Below, in pieces: positions 50,753 through 61,266 of a DNA stretch of 64,000 bases; the stretch's first letter is position 1, and every line of letters begins with the position of its first letter. The notes below the pieces were generated by a model. It was not told where the DNA came from and ran no database searches. It saw only the letters and a program-made list of their open reading frames with translations. The translations under genes and the position numbers were made by a program. Source of the stretch: Dasypus novemcinctus (lineage: Eukaryota; Chordata; Mammalia; Cingulata; Dasypodidae); the NCBI RefSeq assembly GCF_030445035.2, contig NC_092216.1, forward strand, positions 13,331,405 through 13,395,404, given 5' to 3'.

Positions 50753-53700
50753 AGGTGTCCACGCCCCAGAGCCTCCAGGTAGAGGCCGCTCTCCTCGCCC
50801 CAGGTGCCCATGCCCCAGGTGTCCATGCCCCTGGGCCTAAGGGTACAGGCCCCTCTCCTTGCCCCAGGTGTCCACACTCCAGGACGACACGGTAGAGGCC
50901 CCTCTTCTCACCCCAGGTCCTCAGGAAGGAGGCCCCTCTCCATACCCCAGGTGTCCATGCCCCAGAGCCTCCAGGTAGAGGCCGCTCTCCTCGCCCCAGG
51001 TGTCCATGCCCCAGGTGTCCATGCCCCTGGGCCTCAGGGTGCAGGCCCCTCTCCTTGCCCCAGGTGTCCACACTCCAGGACGACACGGTAGAGGCCCCTC
51101 TTCTCACCCCAGGTCCTCAGGAAGGAGGCCCCTCTCCATCCCCCAGGTGTCCATGCCCCAGAGCCTCCAGGTAGAGGCCGCTCTCCTCGCCCCAGGTGTC
51201 CATGCCCCAGGTGTCCATGCCCCTGGGCCTCAGGGTACAGGCCCCTCTCCTTGCCCCAGGTGTCCACACTCCAGGACGACACGGTAGAGGCCCCTCTTCT
51301 CACCCCAGGTCCTCAGGAAGGAGGCCCCTCTCCATCCCCCAGATGTCCATGCCCCAGAGCCTCCAGGTAGAGGCCGCTCTCCTCGCCCCAGGTGTCCATG
51401 CCCAAGGTGTCCATGCCCCTGGGCCTCAGGGTACAGGCCCCTCTCCTTGCCCTAGGTGTCCACACTCCAGGACGACACGGTAGAGGCCCCTCTTCTCACC
51501 CCAGGTCCTCAGGAAGGAGGCCCCTCTCCATCCCCCAGGTGTCCATGCCCCAGAGCCTCCAGGTAGAGGCCGCTCTCCTCGCCCCAGGTGTCCATGCCCC
51601 AGGTGTCCATGCCCCTGGGCCTCAGGGTACAGGCCCCTCTCCTTGCCCCAGGTGTCCACACTCCAGGACGACACGGTAGAGGCCCCTCTTCTCACCCCAG
51701 GTCCTCAGGAAGGAGGCCCCTCTCCATCCCCCAGGTGTCCATGCCCCAGAGCCTCCAGGTAGAGGCCGCTCTCCTCGCCCCAGGTGTCCATGCCCCAGGT
51801 GTCCATGCCCCTGGGCCTCAGGGTACAGGCCCCTCTCCTTGCCCCAGGTGTCCACACTCCAGGACGACACGGTAGAGGCCCCTCTTCTCACCCCAGGTCC
51901 TCAGGAAGGAGGCCCCTCTCCATCCCCCAGGTGTCCATGCCCCAGAGCCTCCAGGTAGAGGCCGCTCTCCTCGCCCCAGGTGTCCATGCCCCAGGTGTCC
52001 ATGCCCCTGGGCCTCAGGGTACAGGCCCCTCTCCTTGCCCCAGGTGTCCACACTCCAGGACGACACGGTAGAGGCCCCTCTTCTCACCCCAGGTCCTCAG
52101 GAAGGAGGCCCCTCTCCATACCCCAGGTGTCCATGCCCAAGAGCCTCCAGGTAGAGGCCACTCTCCTCGCCCCAGGTGTCCATGCCCCAGGTATCCATGC
52201 CCCTGGGCCTCAGGGTACAGGCCCCTCTCCTTGCCCCAGGTGTCCACACTCCAGGACGACACGGTAGAGGCCCCTCTTCTCACCCCAGGTCCTCAGGAAG
52301 AAGGCCCCTCTCCATCCCCCAGGTGTCCATGCCCCAGAGCCTCCAGGTAGAGGCCGCTCTCCTCGCCCCAGGTGTCCATGCCCCAGGTGTCCCTGCCCCT
52401 GGGCCTCAGGGTACAGGCCCCTCTCCTTGCCCCAGGTGTCCACACTCCAGGACGACACGGTAGAGGCCCCTCTTCTCACCCCAGGTCCTCAGGAAGGAGG
52501 CCCATCTCCATCCCCCAGGTGTCCATGCCGCAGAGCCTCCAGGTAGAGGCCGCTCTCCTCGCCCCAGGTGTCCGTGCCCCAGGTGTCCATGCCCCTGGGC
52601 CTCAGGGTACAGGCCCCTCTCCTTGCCCCAGGTGTCCACACTCCAGGACGACACGGTAGAGGCCCCTCTTCTCACCCCAGGTCCTCAGGAAGGAGGCCCC
52701 TCTCCATACCCCAGGTGTCCATGCCCCAGAGCCTCCAGGTAGAGGCCGCTCTCCTCGCCCCAGGTGTCCATGCCCCAGGTGTCCATGCCCCTGGGCCTCA
52801 GGGTACAGGCCCCTCTCCTTGCCCCAGGTGTCCACACTCCAGGACGACACGGTAGAGGCCCCTCTTCTCACCCCAGGTCCTCAGGAAGGAGGCCCCTCTC
52901 CATCCCCCAGATGTCCATGCCCCAGAGCCTCCAGGTAGAGGCCGCTCTCCTCGCCCCAGGTGTCCATGCCCCAGGTGTCCATGCCCCTGGGCCTCAGGGT
53001 ACAGGCCCCTCTCCTTGCCCCAGGTGTCCACACTCCAGGACGACACGGTAGAGGCCCCTCTTCTCACCCCAGGTCCTCAGGAAGGAGGCCCCTCTCCATA
53101 CCCCAGGTGTCCATGCCCCAGAGCCTCCAGGTCGAGGCCGCTCTCCTCACCCCAGGTATCCATGCCCCAGGTGTCCATGCCCCTGGGCCTCAGGGTACAG
53201 GCCCCTCTCCTTGCCCCAGGTGTCCACACTCCAGGACGACACGGTAGAGGCCCCTCTTCTCACCCCAGGTCCTCAGGAAGGAGGCCCCTCTCCATCCCCC
53301 AGGTGTCCATGCCCCAGAGCCTCCAGGTAGAGGCCGCTCTCCTCGCCCCAGGTGTCCATGCCCCAGGTGTCCATGCCCCAGAGCCTCCAGGTAGAGGCCG
53401 CTCTCCTCGCCCCAGGTGTCCATGCCCCAGGTGTCCATGCCCCTGGGCCTCAGGGTACAGGACCCTCTCTTTGCCCCAGGTGTCCACACTCCAGGACGAC
53501 ACGGTAGAGCCCCCTCTTCTCACCCCAGGTCCTCAGGAAGGAGGCCCCTCTCCATCCCCCAGGTGTCCATGCCCCAGAGCCTCCAGGTAGAGGCCGCTCT
53601 CCTCACCCCAGGTGTCCATGCCCCAGGTGTCCATGCCCCTGGGCCTCAGGGTACAGGCCCCTCTCCTTGCCCCAGGTGTCCACACTCCAGGATGACATGG

Positions 53701-53937
53701 TAGAGGCCCCTCTTCTCACCCCAGGTCCTCAGGAAGGAGGCCCCTCTCCATCCCCCAGGTGTCCATGCCCCAGAGCCTCCAGGTAGAGGCCGCTCTCCTC
53801 GCCCCAGGTGTCCATGCCCCTGGGCCTCAGGGTACAGGCCCCTCTCCTTGCCCCAGGTGTCCACACTCCAGGACGACACGGTAGAGGCCCCTCTTCTCAC
53901 CCCAGGTCCTCAGGAAGGAGGCCCCTCTCCATCCCCC
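50753..53937 (+). repeat. 196-bp higher-order minisatellite, 16 copies
   Basis: Thirteen consecutive 196-bp units start at 50753 and every 196 bp to 53105. Then come a 260-bp unit (53301), a 196-bp unit (53561) and a 181-bp unit (53757). Each unit is built of 49-bp monomers: 49+15+49+49+34. Monomers start AGGTGTCC and end with a C-rich block. The 260-bp unit has one extra 49+15 block; the 181-bp unit lacks the 15-bp block. Units differ by only a few bases, so homogenisation is recent. Because 196 is not a multiple of 3, the 95-codon open frames on both strands recur in shifting phase and are not genes. Confidence 0.95.
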
Positions 53938-54106
53938 AGGTGTCCATGCCCAAGGCCTCAGGGTATAGGCCCCGCTCTTCACCCCTGTTGTCCACGCCCC
54001 AGGACCTCAGGGTACAGGCCCCTCTCCTCGCCCCAGGTGTCCACACCTAGGGCCTCAGGGTAGAGACCCCTCTCCACGCCCCAGGACCTCTGAGGTTGAA
54101 GCCCCT
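53938..54106 (+). repeat. Degenerate 3' edge of the minisatellite
   Basis: Three or four decayed ~49-bp monomers (TGTCCACGCCCCAGGACCTC and similar) close the array. Confidence 0.85.
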
Positions 54107-54196
54107 ATTCACAATCCAACCCCCTCCCCCCAGCATCCTCGTGTGCACAGCAAGCCAAGACCCACAGAGAAAGTGTGCTCTGTTTCCTGCCCTCAG

Positions 54197-54327
54197 GACA
54201 CCACACGGGAGATTCGCGGGGGGCAGGAGGCAGGCATTTTAAACGATAGAAGGACCCTGAATTCCAGGTACCACGTCTACTATGCAGACCTTGAAATGGA
54301 CATTTTTGCTGAGGCTGTGAAAGGCAG
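54197..54327 (+). other. Possible unassigned exon
   Basis: A 131-bp segment is bounded by a good acceptor (TTTCCTGCCCTCAG ending at 54196) and a GTGACA donor after GGCAG at 54328. It is open in the frame starting at its first base (DTTREIRGGQEAG, then RYHVYYADLEMDIFAEAV). I recognise no protein and see no partner exon, so it may be chance. Confidence 0.2.
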
Positions 54328-54329
54328 GT

Positions 54330-55080
54330 GACATTCCACCACTTAGAAGGTTGTGGTGGGGTATGACATGTGATGGGCAATAAACCTCTCAAAGGGCAAG
54401 TTCAGTCTCCTGAGATTTCCTTGTGGAGCAGCTGCTGCTGCCAGGAGCAGCCACTGGGGTGGACACCAAAGGCGTGCACCAAGCAGCTCACCGCCAGGAG
54501 CAAGCCTGGAAGGAAAATGGTGTGTTGATGCCTCCCTCAGTAGCCTGGGCAGGAAGACCCTCTCTGCAAGGAAGACCTGTGGGCTGGGACCTGTAGGTGG
54601 GAAGGAACAGCTGAGGCCACTAGCTGAGAAAGCTCCCCAGGCCAGGGACACAGCACAAGCAAAGGCCCTGGGGCAGCACAGAGCTGGAGAGCAGGGGCAG
54701 CCGAGAGGCAGGGAGCCAGCAGATACTGCAAGGCTTTGCCAGTCCTATCATAGGGGTCGAATGTTATTCAAAGTGCAGTGAGACCATCAAAAGAAACTCC
54801 TGAACATGCAAAAACGGATGAATCTCCAAGGTGTTATGCAATGCAAAACCAGATTCAGGAGTCTACAGACAGTATGATTCTAGTTCTGGAAAAGGCAAAA
54901 CCGTAGGGACAGAAATCAGATCAGAGTTTGCCTGGGGTGGGGAGGGGACACCGGCTAAGAGCAAAATGAGGGGATTCTTTTTGTCAAAGAAGTGTTATCT
55001 TGGTTGTGGTGATGGTAACACAAATTATGCATTTGTCACAACTCACAGAGCTGAGCAAGGACATAAAGAGATATATACAC
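54330..55080. other. Unassigned GC-moderate sequence
   Basis: Around 54640-54690 (ACAGCACAAGCAAAGGCCCTG) resembles an old dispersed repeat, and 54785-55035 resembles an L1 3' fragment. No gene. Confidence 0.35.
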
Positions 55081-55672
55081 ACTGATGTTCATGGAGGCAT
55101 TTTTCACAATTGTCAATAGATGGAAACAACCCAAGTGTCCATCAGCAGATGAATGGATAATCAAACTATGATATATACTCATGAGGGAATATTATTCAGC
55201 TGGAAGAGGGAATGAAGTCCTGATGCATGCAAAATCATGGATGAACCTTGAGAATATAACTACAGGCCAAAGTAGACTTATTCTAGTAAAGAACTTGTAA
55301 GATTGCCATAAACATGGTTGTCACCAGAGATTGTGAGGGGAGGAAGAGGGAAGAACTGGAATAACATGAATCATTTGGGACATTGGAATTGTCCTCCATG
55401 ATATTCAATGACTGATACAAGCCATTATACATTTTGTCATAACCTGTGAAATTGTGCAGTGCAAAATGTAAACTACATGTCAACTGTGGTCCACAGTTAG
55501 TAGCAGTGCTTCTATATGTATTCATCAGTTGTAACCAGTGTACCATACTAATGAAACATGTTCTTAGTGGGGGAAAGTGTGGGAGGGGCAGGGGAAGAGT
55601 GTATGGGAATCCCTTATACTTTTTGTGTAAATCTCATGTAGGCTAAAGCTTCTTTAAAAACAATTTTAAAAA
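55080..55672 (+). mobile_element. L1 3' end, sense, older xenarthran type
   Basis: Typical L1 3' blocks (GGAAACAACCCAAGTGTCCATC, GATGAACCTTGAGAATAT) are followed by the xenarthran tail ending TGTAGGCTAAAGCTTC and an A-rich end. Confidence 0.75.
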
Positions 55673-55726
55673 AAGATTTTTTTTAAAAAAATTCAGAACA
55701 GGGACTCCAAAAAGTAATTTGTGATG

Positions 55727-56135
55727 GGAAGTGGATTAGGCTCAACTGATATAGCATTCACCTACCACATGGGAGACCCAGGGTTCAAACCCAGGGCCTC
55801 CTGACCCATGTGCTGAGCTGGTCCACATGCAGTGCTAATGCACACAAGGAGTGCCATGCCATGCAGGGGTGTCCCCTGTGGAGGGGAGCCCCATGCACTA
55901 GGAGGGTGCCCCCACAAGGAGAGATGCCCTGTGCAAAAAAGCACAGCTTGCTCAGGAATGATGCCACACATACAGAGAGTGGACATAGCAAGATGATGCA
56001 ACATAAAGAGACACAGATTCCCAGTGATGCTGAAAAGAATGCAAGTGGACACAGAAGACACACAGCAAATGGATACAGAAAGCAGACAATGGGGTGAGGT
56101 GAGGGAGGGGAGATAGATAAATACAAGCTTAAAAA
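55727..56135 (+). mobile_element. DAS SINE, full length, sense
   Basis: It runs from GGGAAGTGGATTAGG through a tRNA-like B-box (GGTTCAAACCC near 55781-55791), GCAGTGCTAATGCAC and CACAAGGAGTGCC to an A-rich tail with AAGCTTAAAAAACA. It shows decayed CpGs relative to the copy at 37.2 kb. The tRNA-like head is part of the SINE, not a tRNA gene. Confidence 0.9.
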
Positions 56136-56139
56136 ACAA

Positions 56140-56700
56140 TAATTTGTAACAAGAACAAGAGAAGAGGGATTGGGGTATAAAAGCAGATAATGTATATGGT
56201 ATCAACTCAAACTAGAAGTTTATAGTTTTTTAGGATCTCATAATTTTATTGTGACATTCATGAATTGGGCAGCACCTCATTCAGAATGTAGAAGGGAGAT
56301 CTATCAAAGTTGTGGAAAGGGGAAACTCAAGTAGAATGGGAAAGGAAAGGTCAATATTATTGGTTGACATGAAGTTTTCATTTTACAAAAGGGTGTCTTA
56401 CACACGGGAGCAGATGTACATTGATTAGTCTGGTATGCTCGTTCATTCTTACAAGCAGTCTCTACTAGACCACAATTAATTTGATCACCAGATATTGCTT
56501 ATTAGCAGTCCAATAGGGTGTGTTCATTTTCACCAAAAATCCCTTTAGATCAGTTGTTTTTATCTTCCGGAAAAACTCCTACCTGAAAGATGTCTTCTTC
56601 CAGGATGGGCCAAAGCAAGTGGTCATTTTATTTTTATTTTTAAAAATTTTATCTTTATTTCTTAAAGAGTTTTAGATGACTGAATAGTTAGGTCAGGGGA
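56140..56700. other. Gene-free spacer
   Basis: No feature recognised. Confidence 0.35.
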
Positions 56701-57230
56701 TTCTAATTAGTACGTGTCTAGTTGGCGTGCTATTCAAAACAGCCACAAGGTGGAAACAACCCAAGTGTTCATCAGCTAATGAATGAATACACCAATTCTG
56801 GTATATACATATAATGGAATACTAAGAAATTAAATTGGGATACATAAGATAAGATGGATCAATCTTGAGATATTATGCTAAGTGAAATAAGCCAGATAGA
56901 AAAGGACAAATATTTCATGGTCCCACTGATGTGAACTATACATGAAAAATAAAAGCATGAGTGTGGTACATTTGTTATAAATGATGAACAGTCTAAAGTT
57001 TACTTTATGATCTATAGTTTACATTATGGTTTACACTTTGCACTGCAGAATTTTATTTTATAGGTTTTGACAATTGTGTAATGAACCATATCTATCATTA
57101 CAAAATCATGCAGAACAATTCTAATGCCCTAAAAATGGCATATGGTCCACCTATTCTTGTTTCCCTCTCCCCTCAGAACCTCTGAGAACCACTATTTTAC
57201 TTAATGTTGTCCCACATTTTGATCATTTTT
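56700..57230. mobile_element. L1 3' fragments, sense then antisense
   Basis: 56720-56960 is sense L1 (GGTGGAAACAACCCAAGTGTTC, ATTATGCTAAGTGAAATAAGC). 57060-57200 is antisense, matching the block seen at 19560-19920. Confidence 0.6.
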
Positions 57231-57900
57231 CCCCAAAATTGGCACTGGATACTTGACTAAAACACTGCGGTCACTCCCATTGATTTCTTTACTTGTCAGA
57301 CATTTGAGTATGTTCCATCAGTCATTTTTTTACCCACTTCTTCTTTGCCTTTTTTGTGAGTGTTTCCTTTTGTAATTGCAGTGAGATTTGTTGGCTGGTT
57401 GTTTAATTACAGTAAAGACCCTTGGAACGGATTTACATATTCAGTTGTGTGGATTATGGATAAGGCTCTATTTCTGAGTCAGTCTGTCTGTTATTTTAAT
57501 TTTCTGTTTAGTCTCAATTCACTAGAGACACTCACAGTTCTATCACATTTTCCTTTTGGTTTGTTATCTTGAATAGAATCATGAATCAAAGTTTGTATAG
57601 GAAATAAAAATAATCATAATTGAAAGCATACATCTAAACATACTGGCTTTTCTCATATTTCATTAAACCATGAACCTAGGTGATGAAATGGGTCTAATCA
57701 TTGAAATATTTGAACCTGGATGATAGGATGATACATAAAACTTGGTCTATTAAAATATTCTTGTTCCTTACCATGGTAAGAAATATTAATGCAATATGGC
57801 TCACGGGCAACAATTTAGGTATAGAGACTATATTACAAGCAGATGGATGCTCAGCTATCACCTTGACCTGAAAGGCTTAAAGAAAAGTGAAAGTGGAAGT
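57230..57900. other. Upstream flank of the TSPY-like gene
   Basis: AT-rich with no recognised repeat or gene. It leads abruptly into the CpG-rich promoter. Confidence 0.4.
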
Positions 57901-57996
57901 AATGGAGCACGTGCTCTGCGCCCCCTGGCACGCGGGCGGCGGGGTGGGGACTGGGAGGAGAGGCGTGGGGCGTGGAAAGCACGGCTTTCCCGCCAG

Positions 57997-58001
57997 ATTG
58001 G
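57997..58001 (-). promoter_or_regulatory. CCAAT box (NF-Y type)
   Basis: ATTGG on the plus strand is an inverted CCAAT box, 7 bp before the CRE. Confidence 0.5.
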
Positions 58002-58007
58002 CCAGGT

Positions 58008-58015
58008 TGACGTCA
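58008..58015 (+). promoter_or_regulatory. Full CRE palindrome
   Basis: TGACGTCA, the complete cAMP-response element bound by CREB and, in male germ cells, CREM. It lies about 145 bp before the chosen start codon. Confidence 0.65.
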
Positions 58016-58023
58016 GCAAACGC

Positions 58024-58034
58024 TGCGCATGCGC
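58024..58034 (+). promoter_or_regulatory. NRF1 site
   Basis: TGCGCATGCGC is a perfect NRF1 core, a frequent site in CpG-island promoters of germ-line genes. It is 9 bp after the CRE. Confidence 0.65.
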
Positions 58035-58159
58035 CCAGGACATCTCCAACGCCACAGGCTGCCGGGGCCCACCCGCGTAGCTAGGGGGCGCTGCTGTACC
58101 CGCGGGCGTGGCCTGGGGAGAGCGTGTGCGGCGTCCTTGCCTGCACCGGCCCGGGCCAC

Positions 58160-60526
58160 ATGGCGAGTGAAGCGGGTCCTGGCGAAGGCCCGGCTCCCCA
58201 GGCACGCTCAGAACACCTCGTTGGCCTGGCAAGCGGCCCTCTGGTAGGAGAGTCGCTGGGGCCTGCCGGCGAGCGGTCCCCACAGAGCTGCAGGGCAGGG
58301 GCGGAGGCACAGGCCCCAGCTGGAGGGATGGAGACGGGAGAGGCGCCCTGCGAGGAGGCCGCGGTGCTCTGGGTGGTGGAGCTGCCGGAAACGGCGGTGC
58401 TGGAGTGGAGAGTGGAGGTGGTGGTGGAGGAGAACGTGGTGCCACAGAATGTAATGGCGGTAGTGCAGGGAGTGGCCGAAGAGCAGGTGCAAGAGCAGGA
58501 GCGAGAGGCGGAGCAGAAAAGCCTGGAGGAGGGGCAGGAGGAGTGCGGGCGGGCCCAGCCAGGGTGCGATGCCGCGGAGGCCAGGACATCCCTGCAGGCT
58601 CTGGAGGTCCTGCAGTTAGAGCTGAGCAGCCTGCAAGCCCGAGCCAACCGGGCCCTGTGCCTGCTGAAGCGCAAGCTGAAGCGGAGGCTTAAGCCGCACC
58701 TGCAGCGCAGAAGCAGCATCATCGAGGGTATTCCTGGCTTCTGGGTCAAAACCGTATCCTTGTGCAACTGCGTTTAGCTAAAGTCCAAGCGCAGGCAAAG
58801 CTCCTTTCTGGTGATAGAAAGTGCAGCTTTCTTAAGTGCAGGGAGGGAATTTGACCGAAGAGACACAAGGAAACTTTGGGGGGTGGTGAAAATCTGCTAA
58901 ATCCTGTTTGGTGATTATGTGGGTGTGTAGAGTTGTGGATACTGAACAGATTAAGGGCTGGACATTTTATTATATGTTGATTATGTTTTAATACAAAAAG
59001 TTCAGAAAAGCCCTCCCCAACAAAACAAAACAAAACAAAAAACGTATCCTTACTGCAGTAGCAAGGGGAGGGGACTATGGACAAGGGTCGTGGGAGGAAG
59101 TCACAGCTGGGGAAGGAGGCAGTCCTAGTTGTGAGAGGCAGTGGTGCAAGAGGAAAGAGGTCCTGTTGAGGAAAAGGGATGGACACAGCCACACACAGGG
59201 GTCTTGGGAGAATATTGATTCTACGGGTAGTAATTTTGTCCTTCTTCATGTGTAGGATTTAGCTCTATGTACTGCTTACTTAGGCGGATACATTCAGCAC
59301 ATGAAGTCCTATGTACACTTTTGCACCGTCACCAGGAACTCAGAGACTGCCTTTTGTGCATAATTAGTAGCATACAGACCCCCACAGATTTGTAAGAGAG
59401 AGCTCAGGATCTCAGGAAACAGACTTTCCAAGTGTGAGAGCAGATAGCTATATGGGAACAGAAAGCCAAGGAAACAGTAGACTGAAGGTAGTCTATGATG
59501 AAGGGTGTGATTGAAGGAGACCATCCAGCAATGCCTAGAAATCTGGGAGGTGCACTACCCACGTCTCATTGCTCTGTGGATGTACACTGCTTGCATCTAT
59601 CCCTTCCATTCCTAGCATGTTAAGACTTCTTGACCCAGTGCAGATTCTGAACCACCCTCAAATGTCAGCCATCATCACTGACCAAGATGTGGACATGCTC
59701 AGCTACATGATCAATTTGGAGGTGAGTCTGGGAGCATCAGCCATCAGGGATGAGCTAGCTATTGAGGGAAAGTGGTACTGATTCAGAACCGAATCAGGGA
59801 AAGGCTTGTTCCATAGGGAGGGGTCACCTTTCTCTACCTTTCCCTGTCAGGTGGAAGAATTCAGCTATCCCAGGAAGAGCTGCAAGATCACATTTTCCTT
59901 TCGAAACAACCCCTACTTTGAAAATGAAGCCATCATTAAGATTTATGACATTACCATCACTGGTAAGAGGTGGTTTTCTGGATGGGCCAGGCACGGAGGT
60001 GTTCAGGATCTTTTCCCACATCTTCCTCTTCTTCCAGGATACTGGGAATTTTACTCCACTCCGATCCAATGGTTCCACACTTTTGAACACCAGGCCTACA
60101 ACCGCACTCACCACTGCACCAATTTTAAGCTTGTTAACTTGTTTTCTGACCACAACTTTGCAGAATCTAATAGGATTGCTGAGGTGAGGCCATCATGGGG
60201 AGCATAAGAAATGGCCTTGGAGGGCCTCCCAGCTACTTGGGTAGTGGGAATAGGGTCCATACCCTGGTCCCACCATGCTTTTTCCACTACCAGATCATCT
60301 GTGAGGATCTCTGGCTGAATCCCCTGCAATACTACCCAAGGATGGAAGAGGCAAGAAGAGGGAACAGAGAGGCAGACAGGTGAGAATGGGATGCGGTGGG
60401 GGTTAAATCTGTGTGCCCGCTGCCTGGAACTCTCGGTTCTCTAGTGAAGGAAGTAAGGGTAAGAGAGAAGCGGTGAGGAACCCCAGGTCTTCAGGGAGTT
60501 ACTCCAAGATAGGAACAGTGGAGTAG
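58160..60526 (+). CDS. TSPY: TSPY-family protein (NAP domain), six exons
   Basis: Exons: 58160-58753, 59644-59721, 59851-59962, 60038-60183, 60294-60379 and tentatively 60445-60526 (about 365 residues). All introns are GT-AG and phases join exactly. The first exon is acidic and Glu-rich, followed by a helix and the basic stretch [16 protein letters not shown], then IPGFW. The NAP domain follows: [63 protein letters not shown] and [11 protein letters not shown], all TSPY/SET/NAP hallmarks. Exon layout matches TSPY rather than the intronless TSPYL genes; the X-linked relative TSPYL2 shares introns, so it remains an alternative, though no long acidic tail is seen. The start ATG at 58160 has good context (CCACATGG); frame is open upstream but without another ATG. 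If the last 65-nt intron is not removed, the stop is at 60381-60383 (339 residues). TSPY is a germ-cell histone-chaperone-like protein acting in cell-cycle control. I see no disabling change. Confidence 0.85.
58754..59050 (+). mobile_element. Small retroposed insert at the start of intron 1
   Basis: About 280 bp end in (AAAAC)n and A-rich sequence at 59022-59042. They are flanked by copies of CGTATCCTT (58753-58761 and about 59043-59051). The left copy contains the splice donor. The body is not identified. Confidence 0.6.
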
Positions 60527-60937
60527 TGTAATGCAAAAAAAGTTGCCACTGGAGAAGCTTAATCCAGCTAGAGAGCATGTCCAGCCAAATACACTTAGAT
60601 GCAGAGATAATCTTCTCCACTCCTAAGCATAGTAACATGGGCATCAGCCCCAGCCCCAGCTCCAACATTTTGGTTTTGCTCACCCTAAGATTCTTCAGTA
60701 GCCTTCCCTTAAGACTCCCTCCAGTGTCCCATCAGGTATATTTTTTAATCTTCAGAGTGTTCCTTGATTTTCATATCCATTTCTTTGTTGTGAACAGCCC
60801 TACAAATACAGGTAATATTGCATGGATAATGAGGACCGTTTTGAACTTAAGAGTTAGAATTTAAAGACATCACAAGTGGAAAACGGTGTAGGTAGTGCAG
60901 CATCTAGAGAGTTAAGACCCGCTCTTAAACATCATTT

Positions 60938-60943
60938 AATAAA
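60938..60943 (+). terminator. Poly(A) signal of the TSPY-like gene
   Basis: AATAAA, followed 20-30 bp later by a GT-rich stretch (CGTGTGTGTGCATGTGCG), the usual arrangement for 3' end formation. It gives a 3' UTR of about 430 bp from the tentative stop. Confidence 0.6.
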
Positions 60944-60959
60944 TTCCATTTTTGATAGT

Positions 60960-61266
60960 TCTTCGTGTGTGTGCATGTGCGTTTTCCAGGGAACTCTGTC
61001 CTCTTGACCTGTAGACAATCGAGCAGCAAACTTAACACAAATAGGACAAGACCACTTCCGCTATCAGAGATGAATTGACAACTTGCTTCTCTTGCAAAAC
61101 TGAGAAAGGAAGGAAGGAATAAATGGTGACAACACAAAGAATGAGTTTGTATGAAATTGGAATGACAATAGAAAAATAAACACCGCCAAGTGTGTCACTC
61201 TGCATGTGTGTTTGTATGCTAGGTGAGAAGTGCCCTCAGTGACAGCACAGCTCATCACTTTAGGCC
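60960..61266. other. Spacer, nothing recognised
   Basis: No feature recognised. Confidence 0.35.

Larger units (their letters stand above)
57900..58760. promoter_or_regulatory. CpG island of the TSPY-like gene
   Basis: Base composition changes sharply at about 57900 to GC-rich with many CpGs, continuing through the first coding exon. This is the only such block in an otherwise AT-rich, CpG-poor flank and marks an active promoter in the germ line. Confidence 0.75.

Noticed and set aside
50753..53937. CRISPR-like direct repeats
   Set aside because: Units are contiguous, with no unique spacers of constant length, and the genome is mammalian.
50804..54050. Many 80-191 codon open frames on both strands with repeated Pro/Gly-rich peptides
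   Set aside because: They follow the 196-bp repeat, shift phase from unit to unit, occur on both strands and have no promoter or splice context.
55727..55800. tRNA gene
   Set aside because: The B-box-like sequence belongs to the head of a SINE; no complete cloverleaf can be drawn.
57858..58589. 243-codon Pro-rich open frame on the minus strand, and others antisense to the TSPY-like exon 1
   Set aside because: Shadows of a GC-rich coding exon with few stop codons; the plus-strand reading is a recognised protein.
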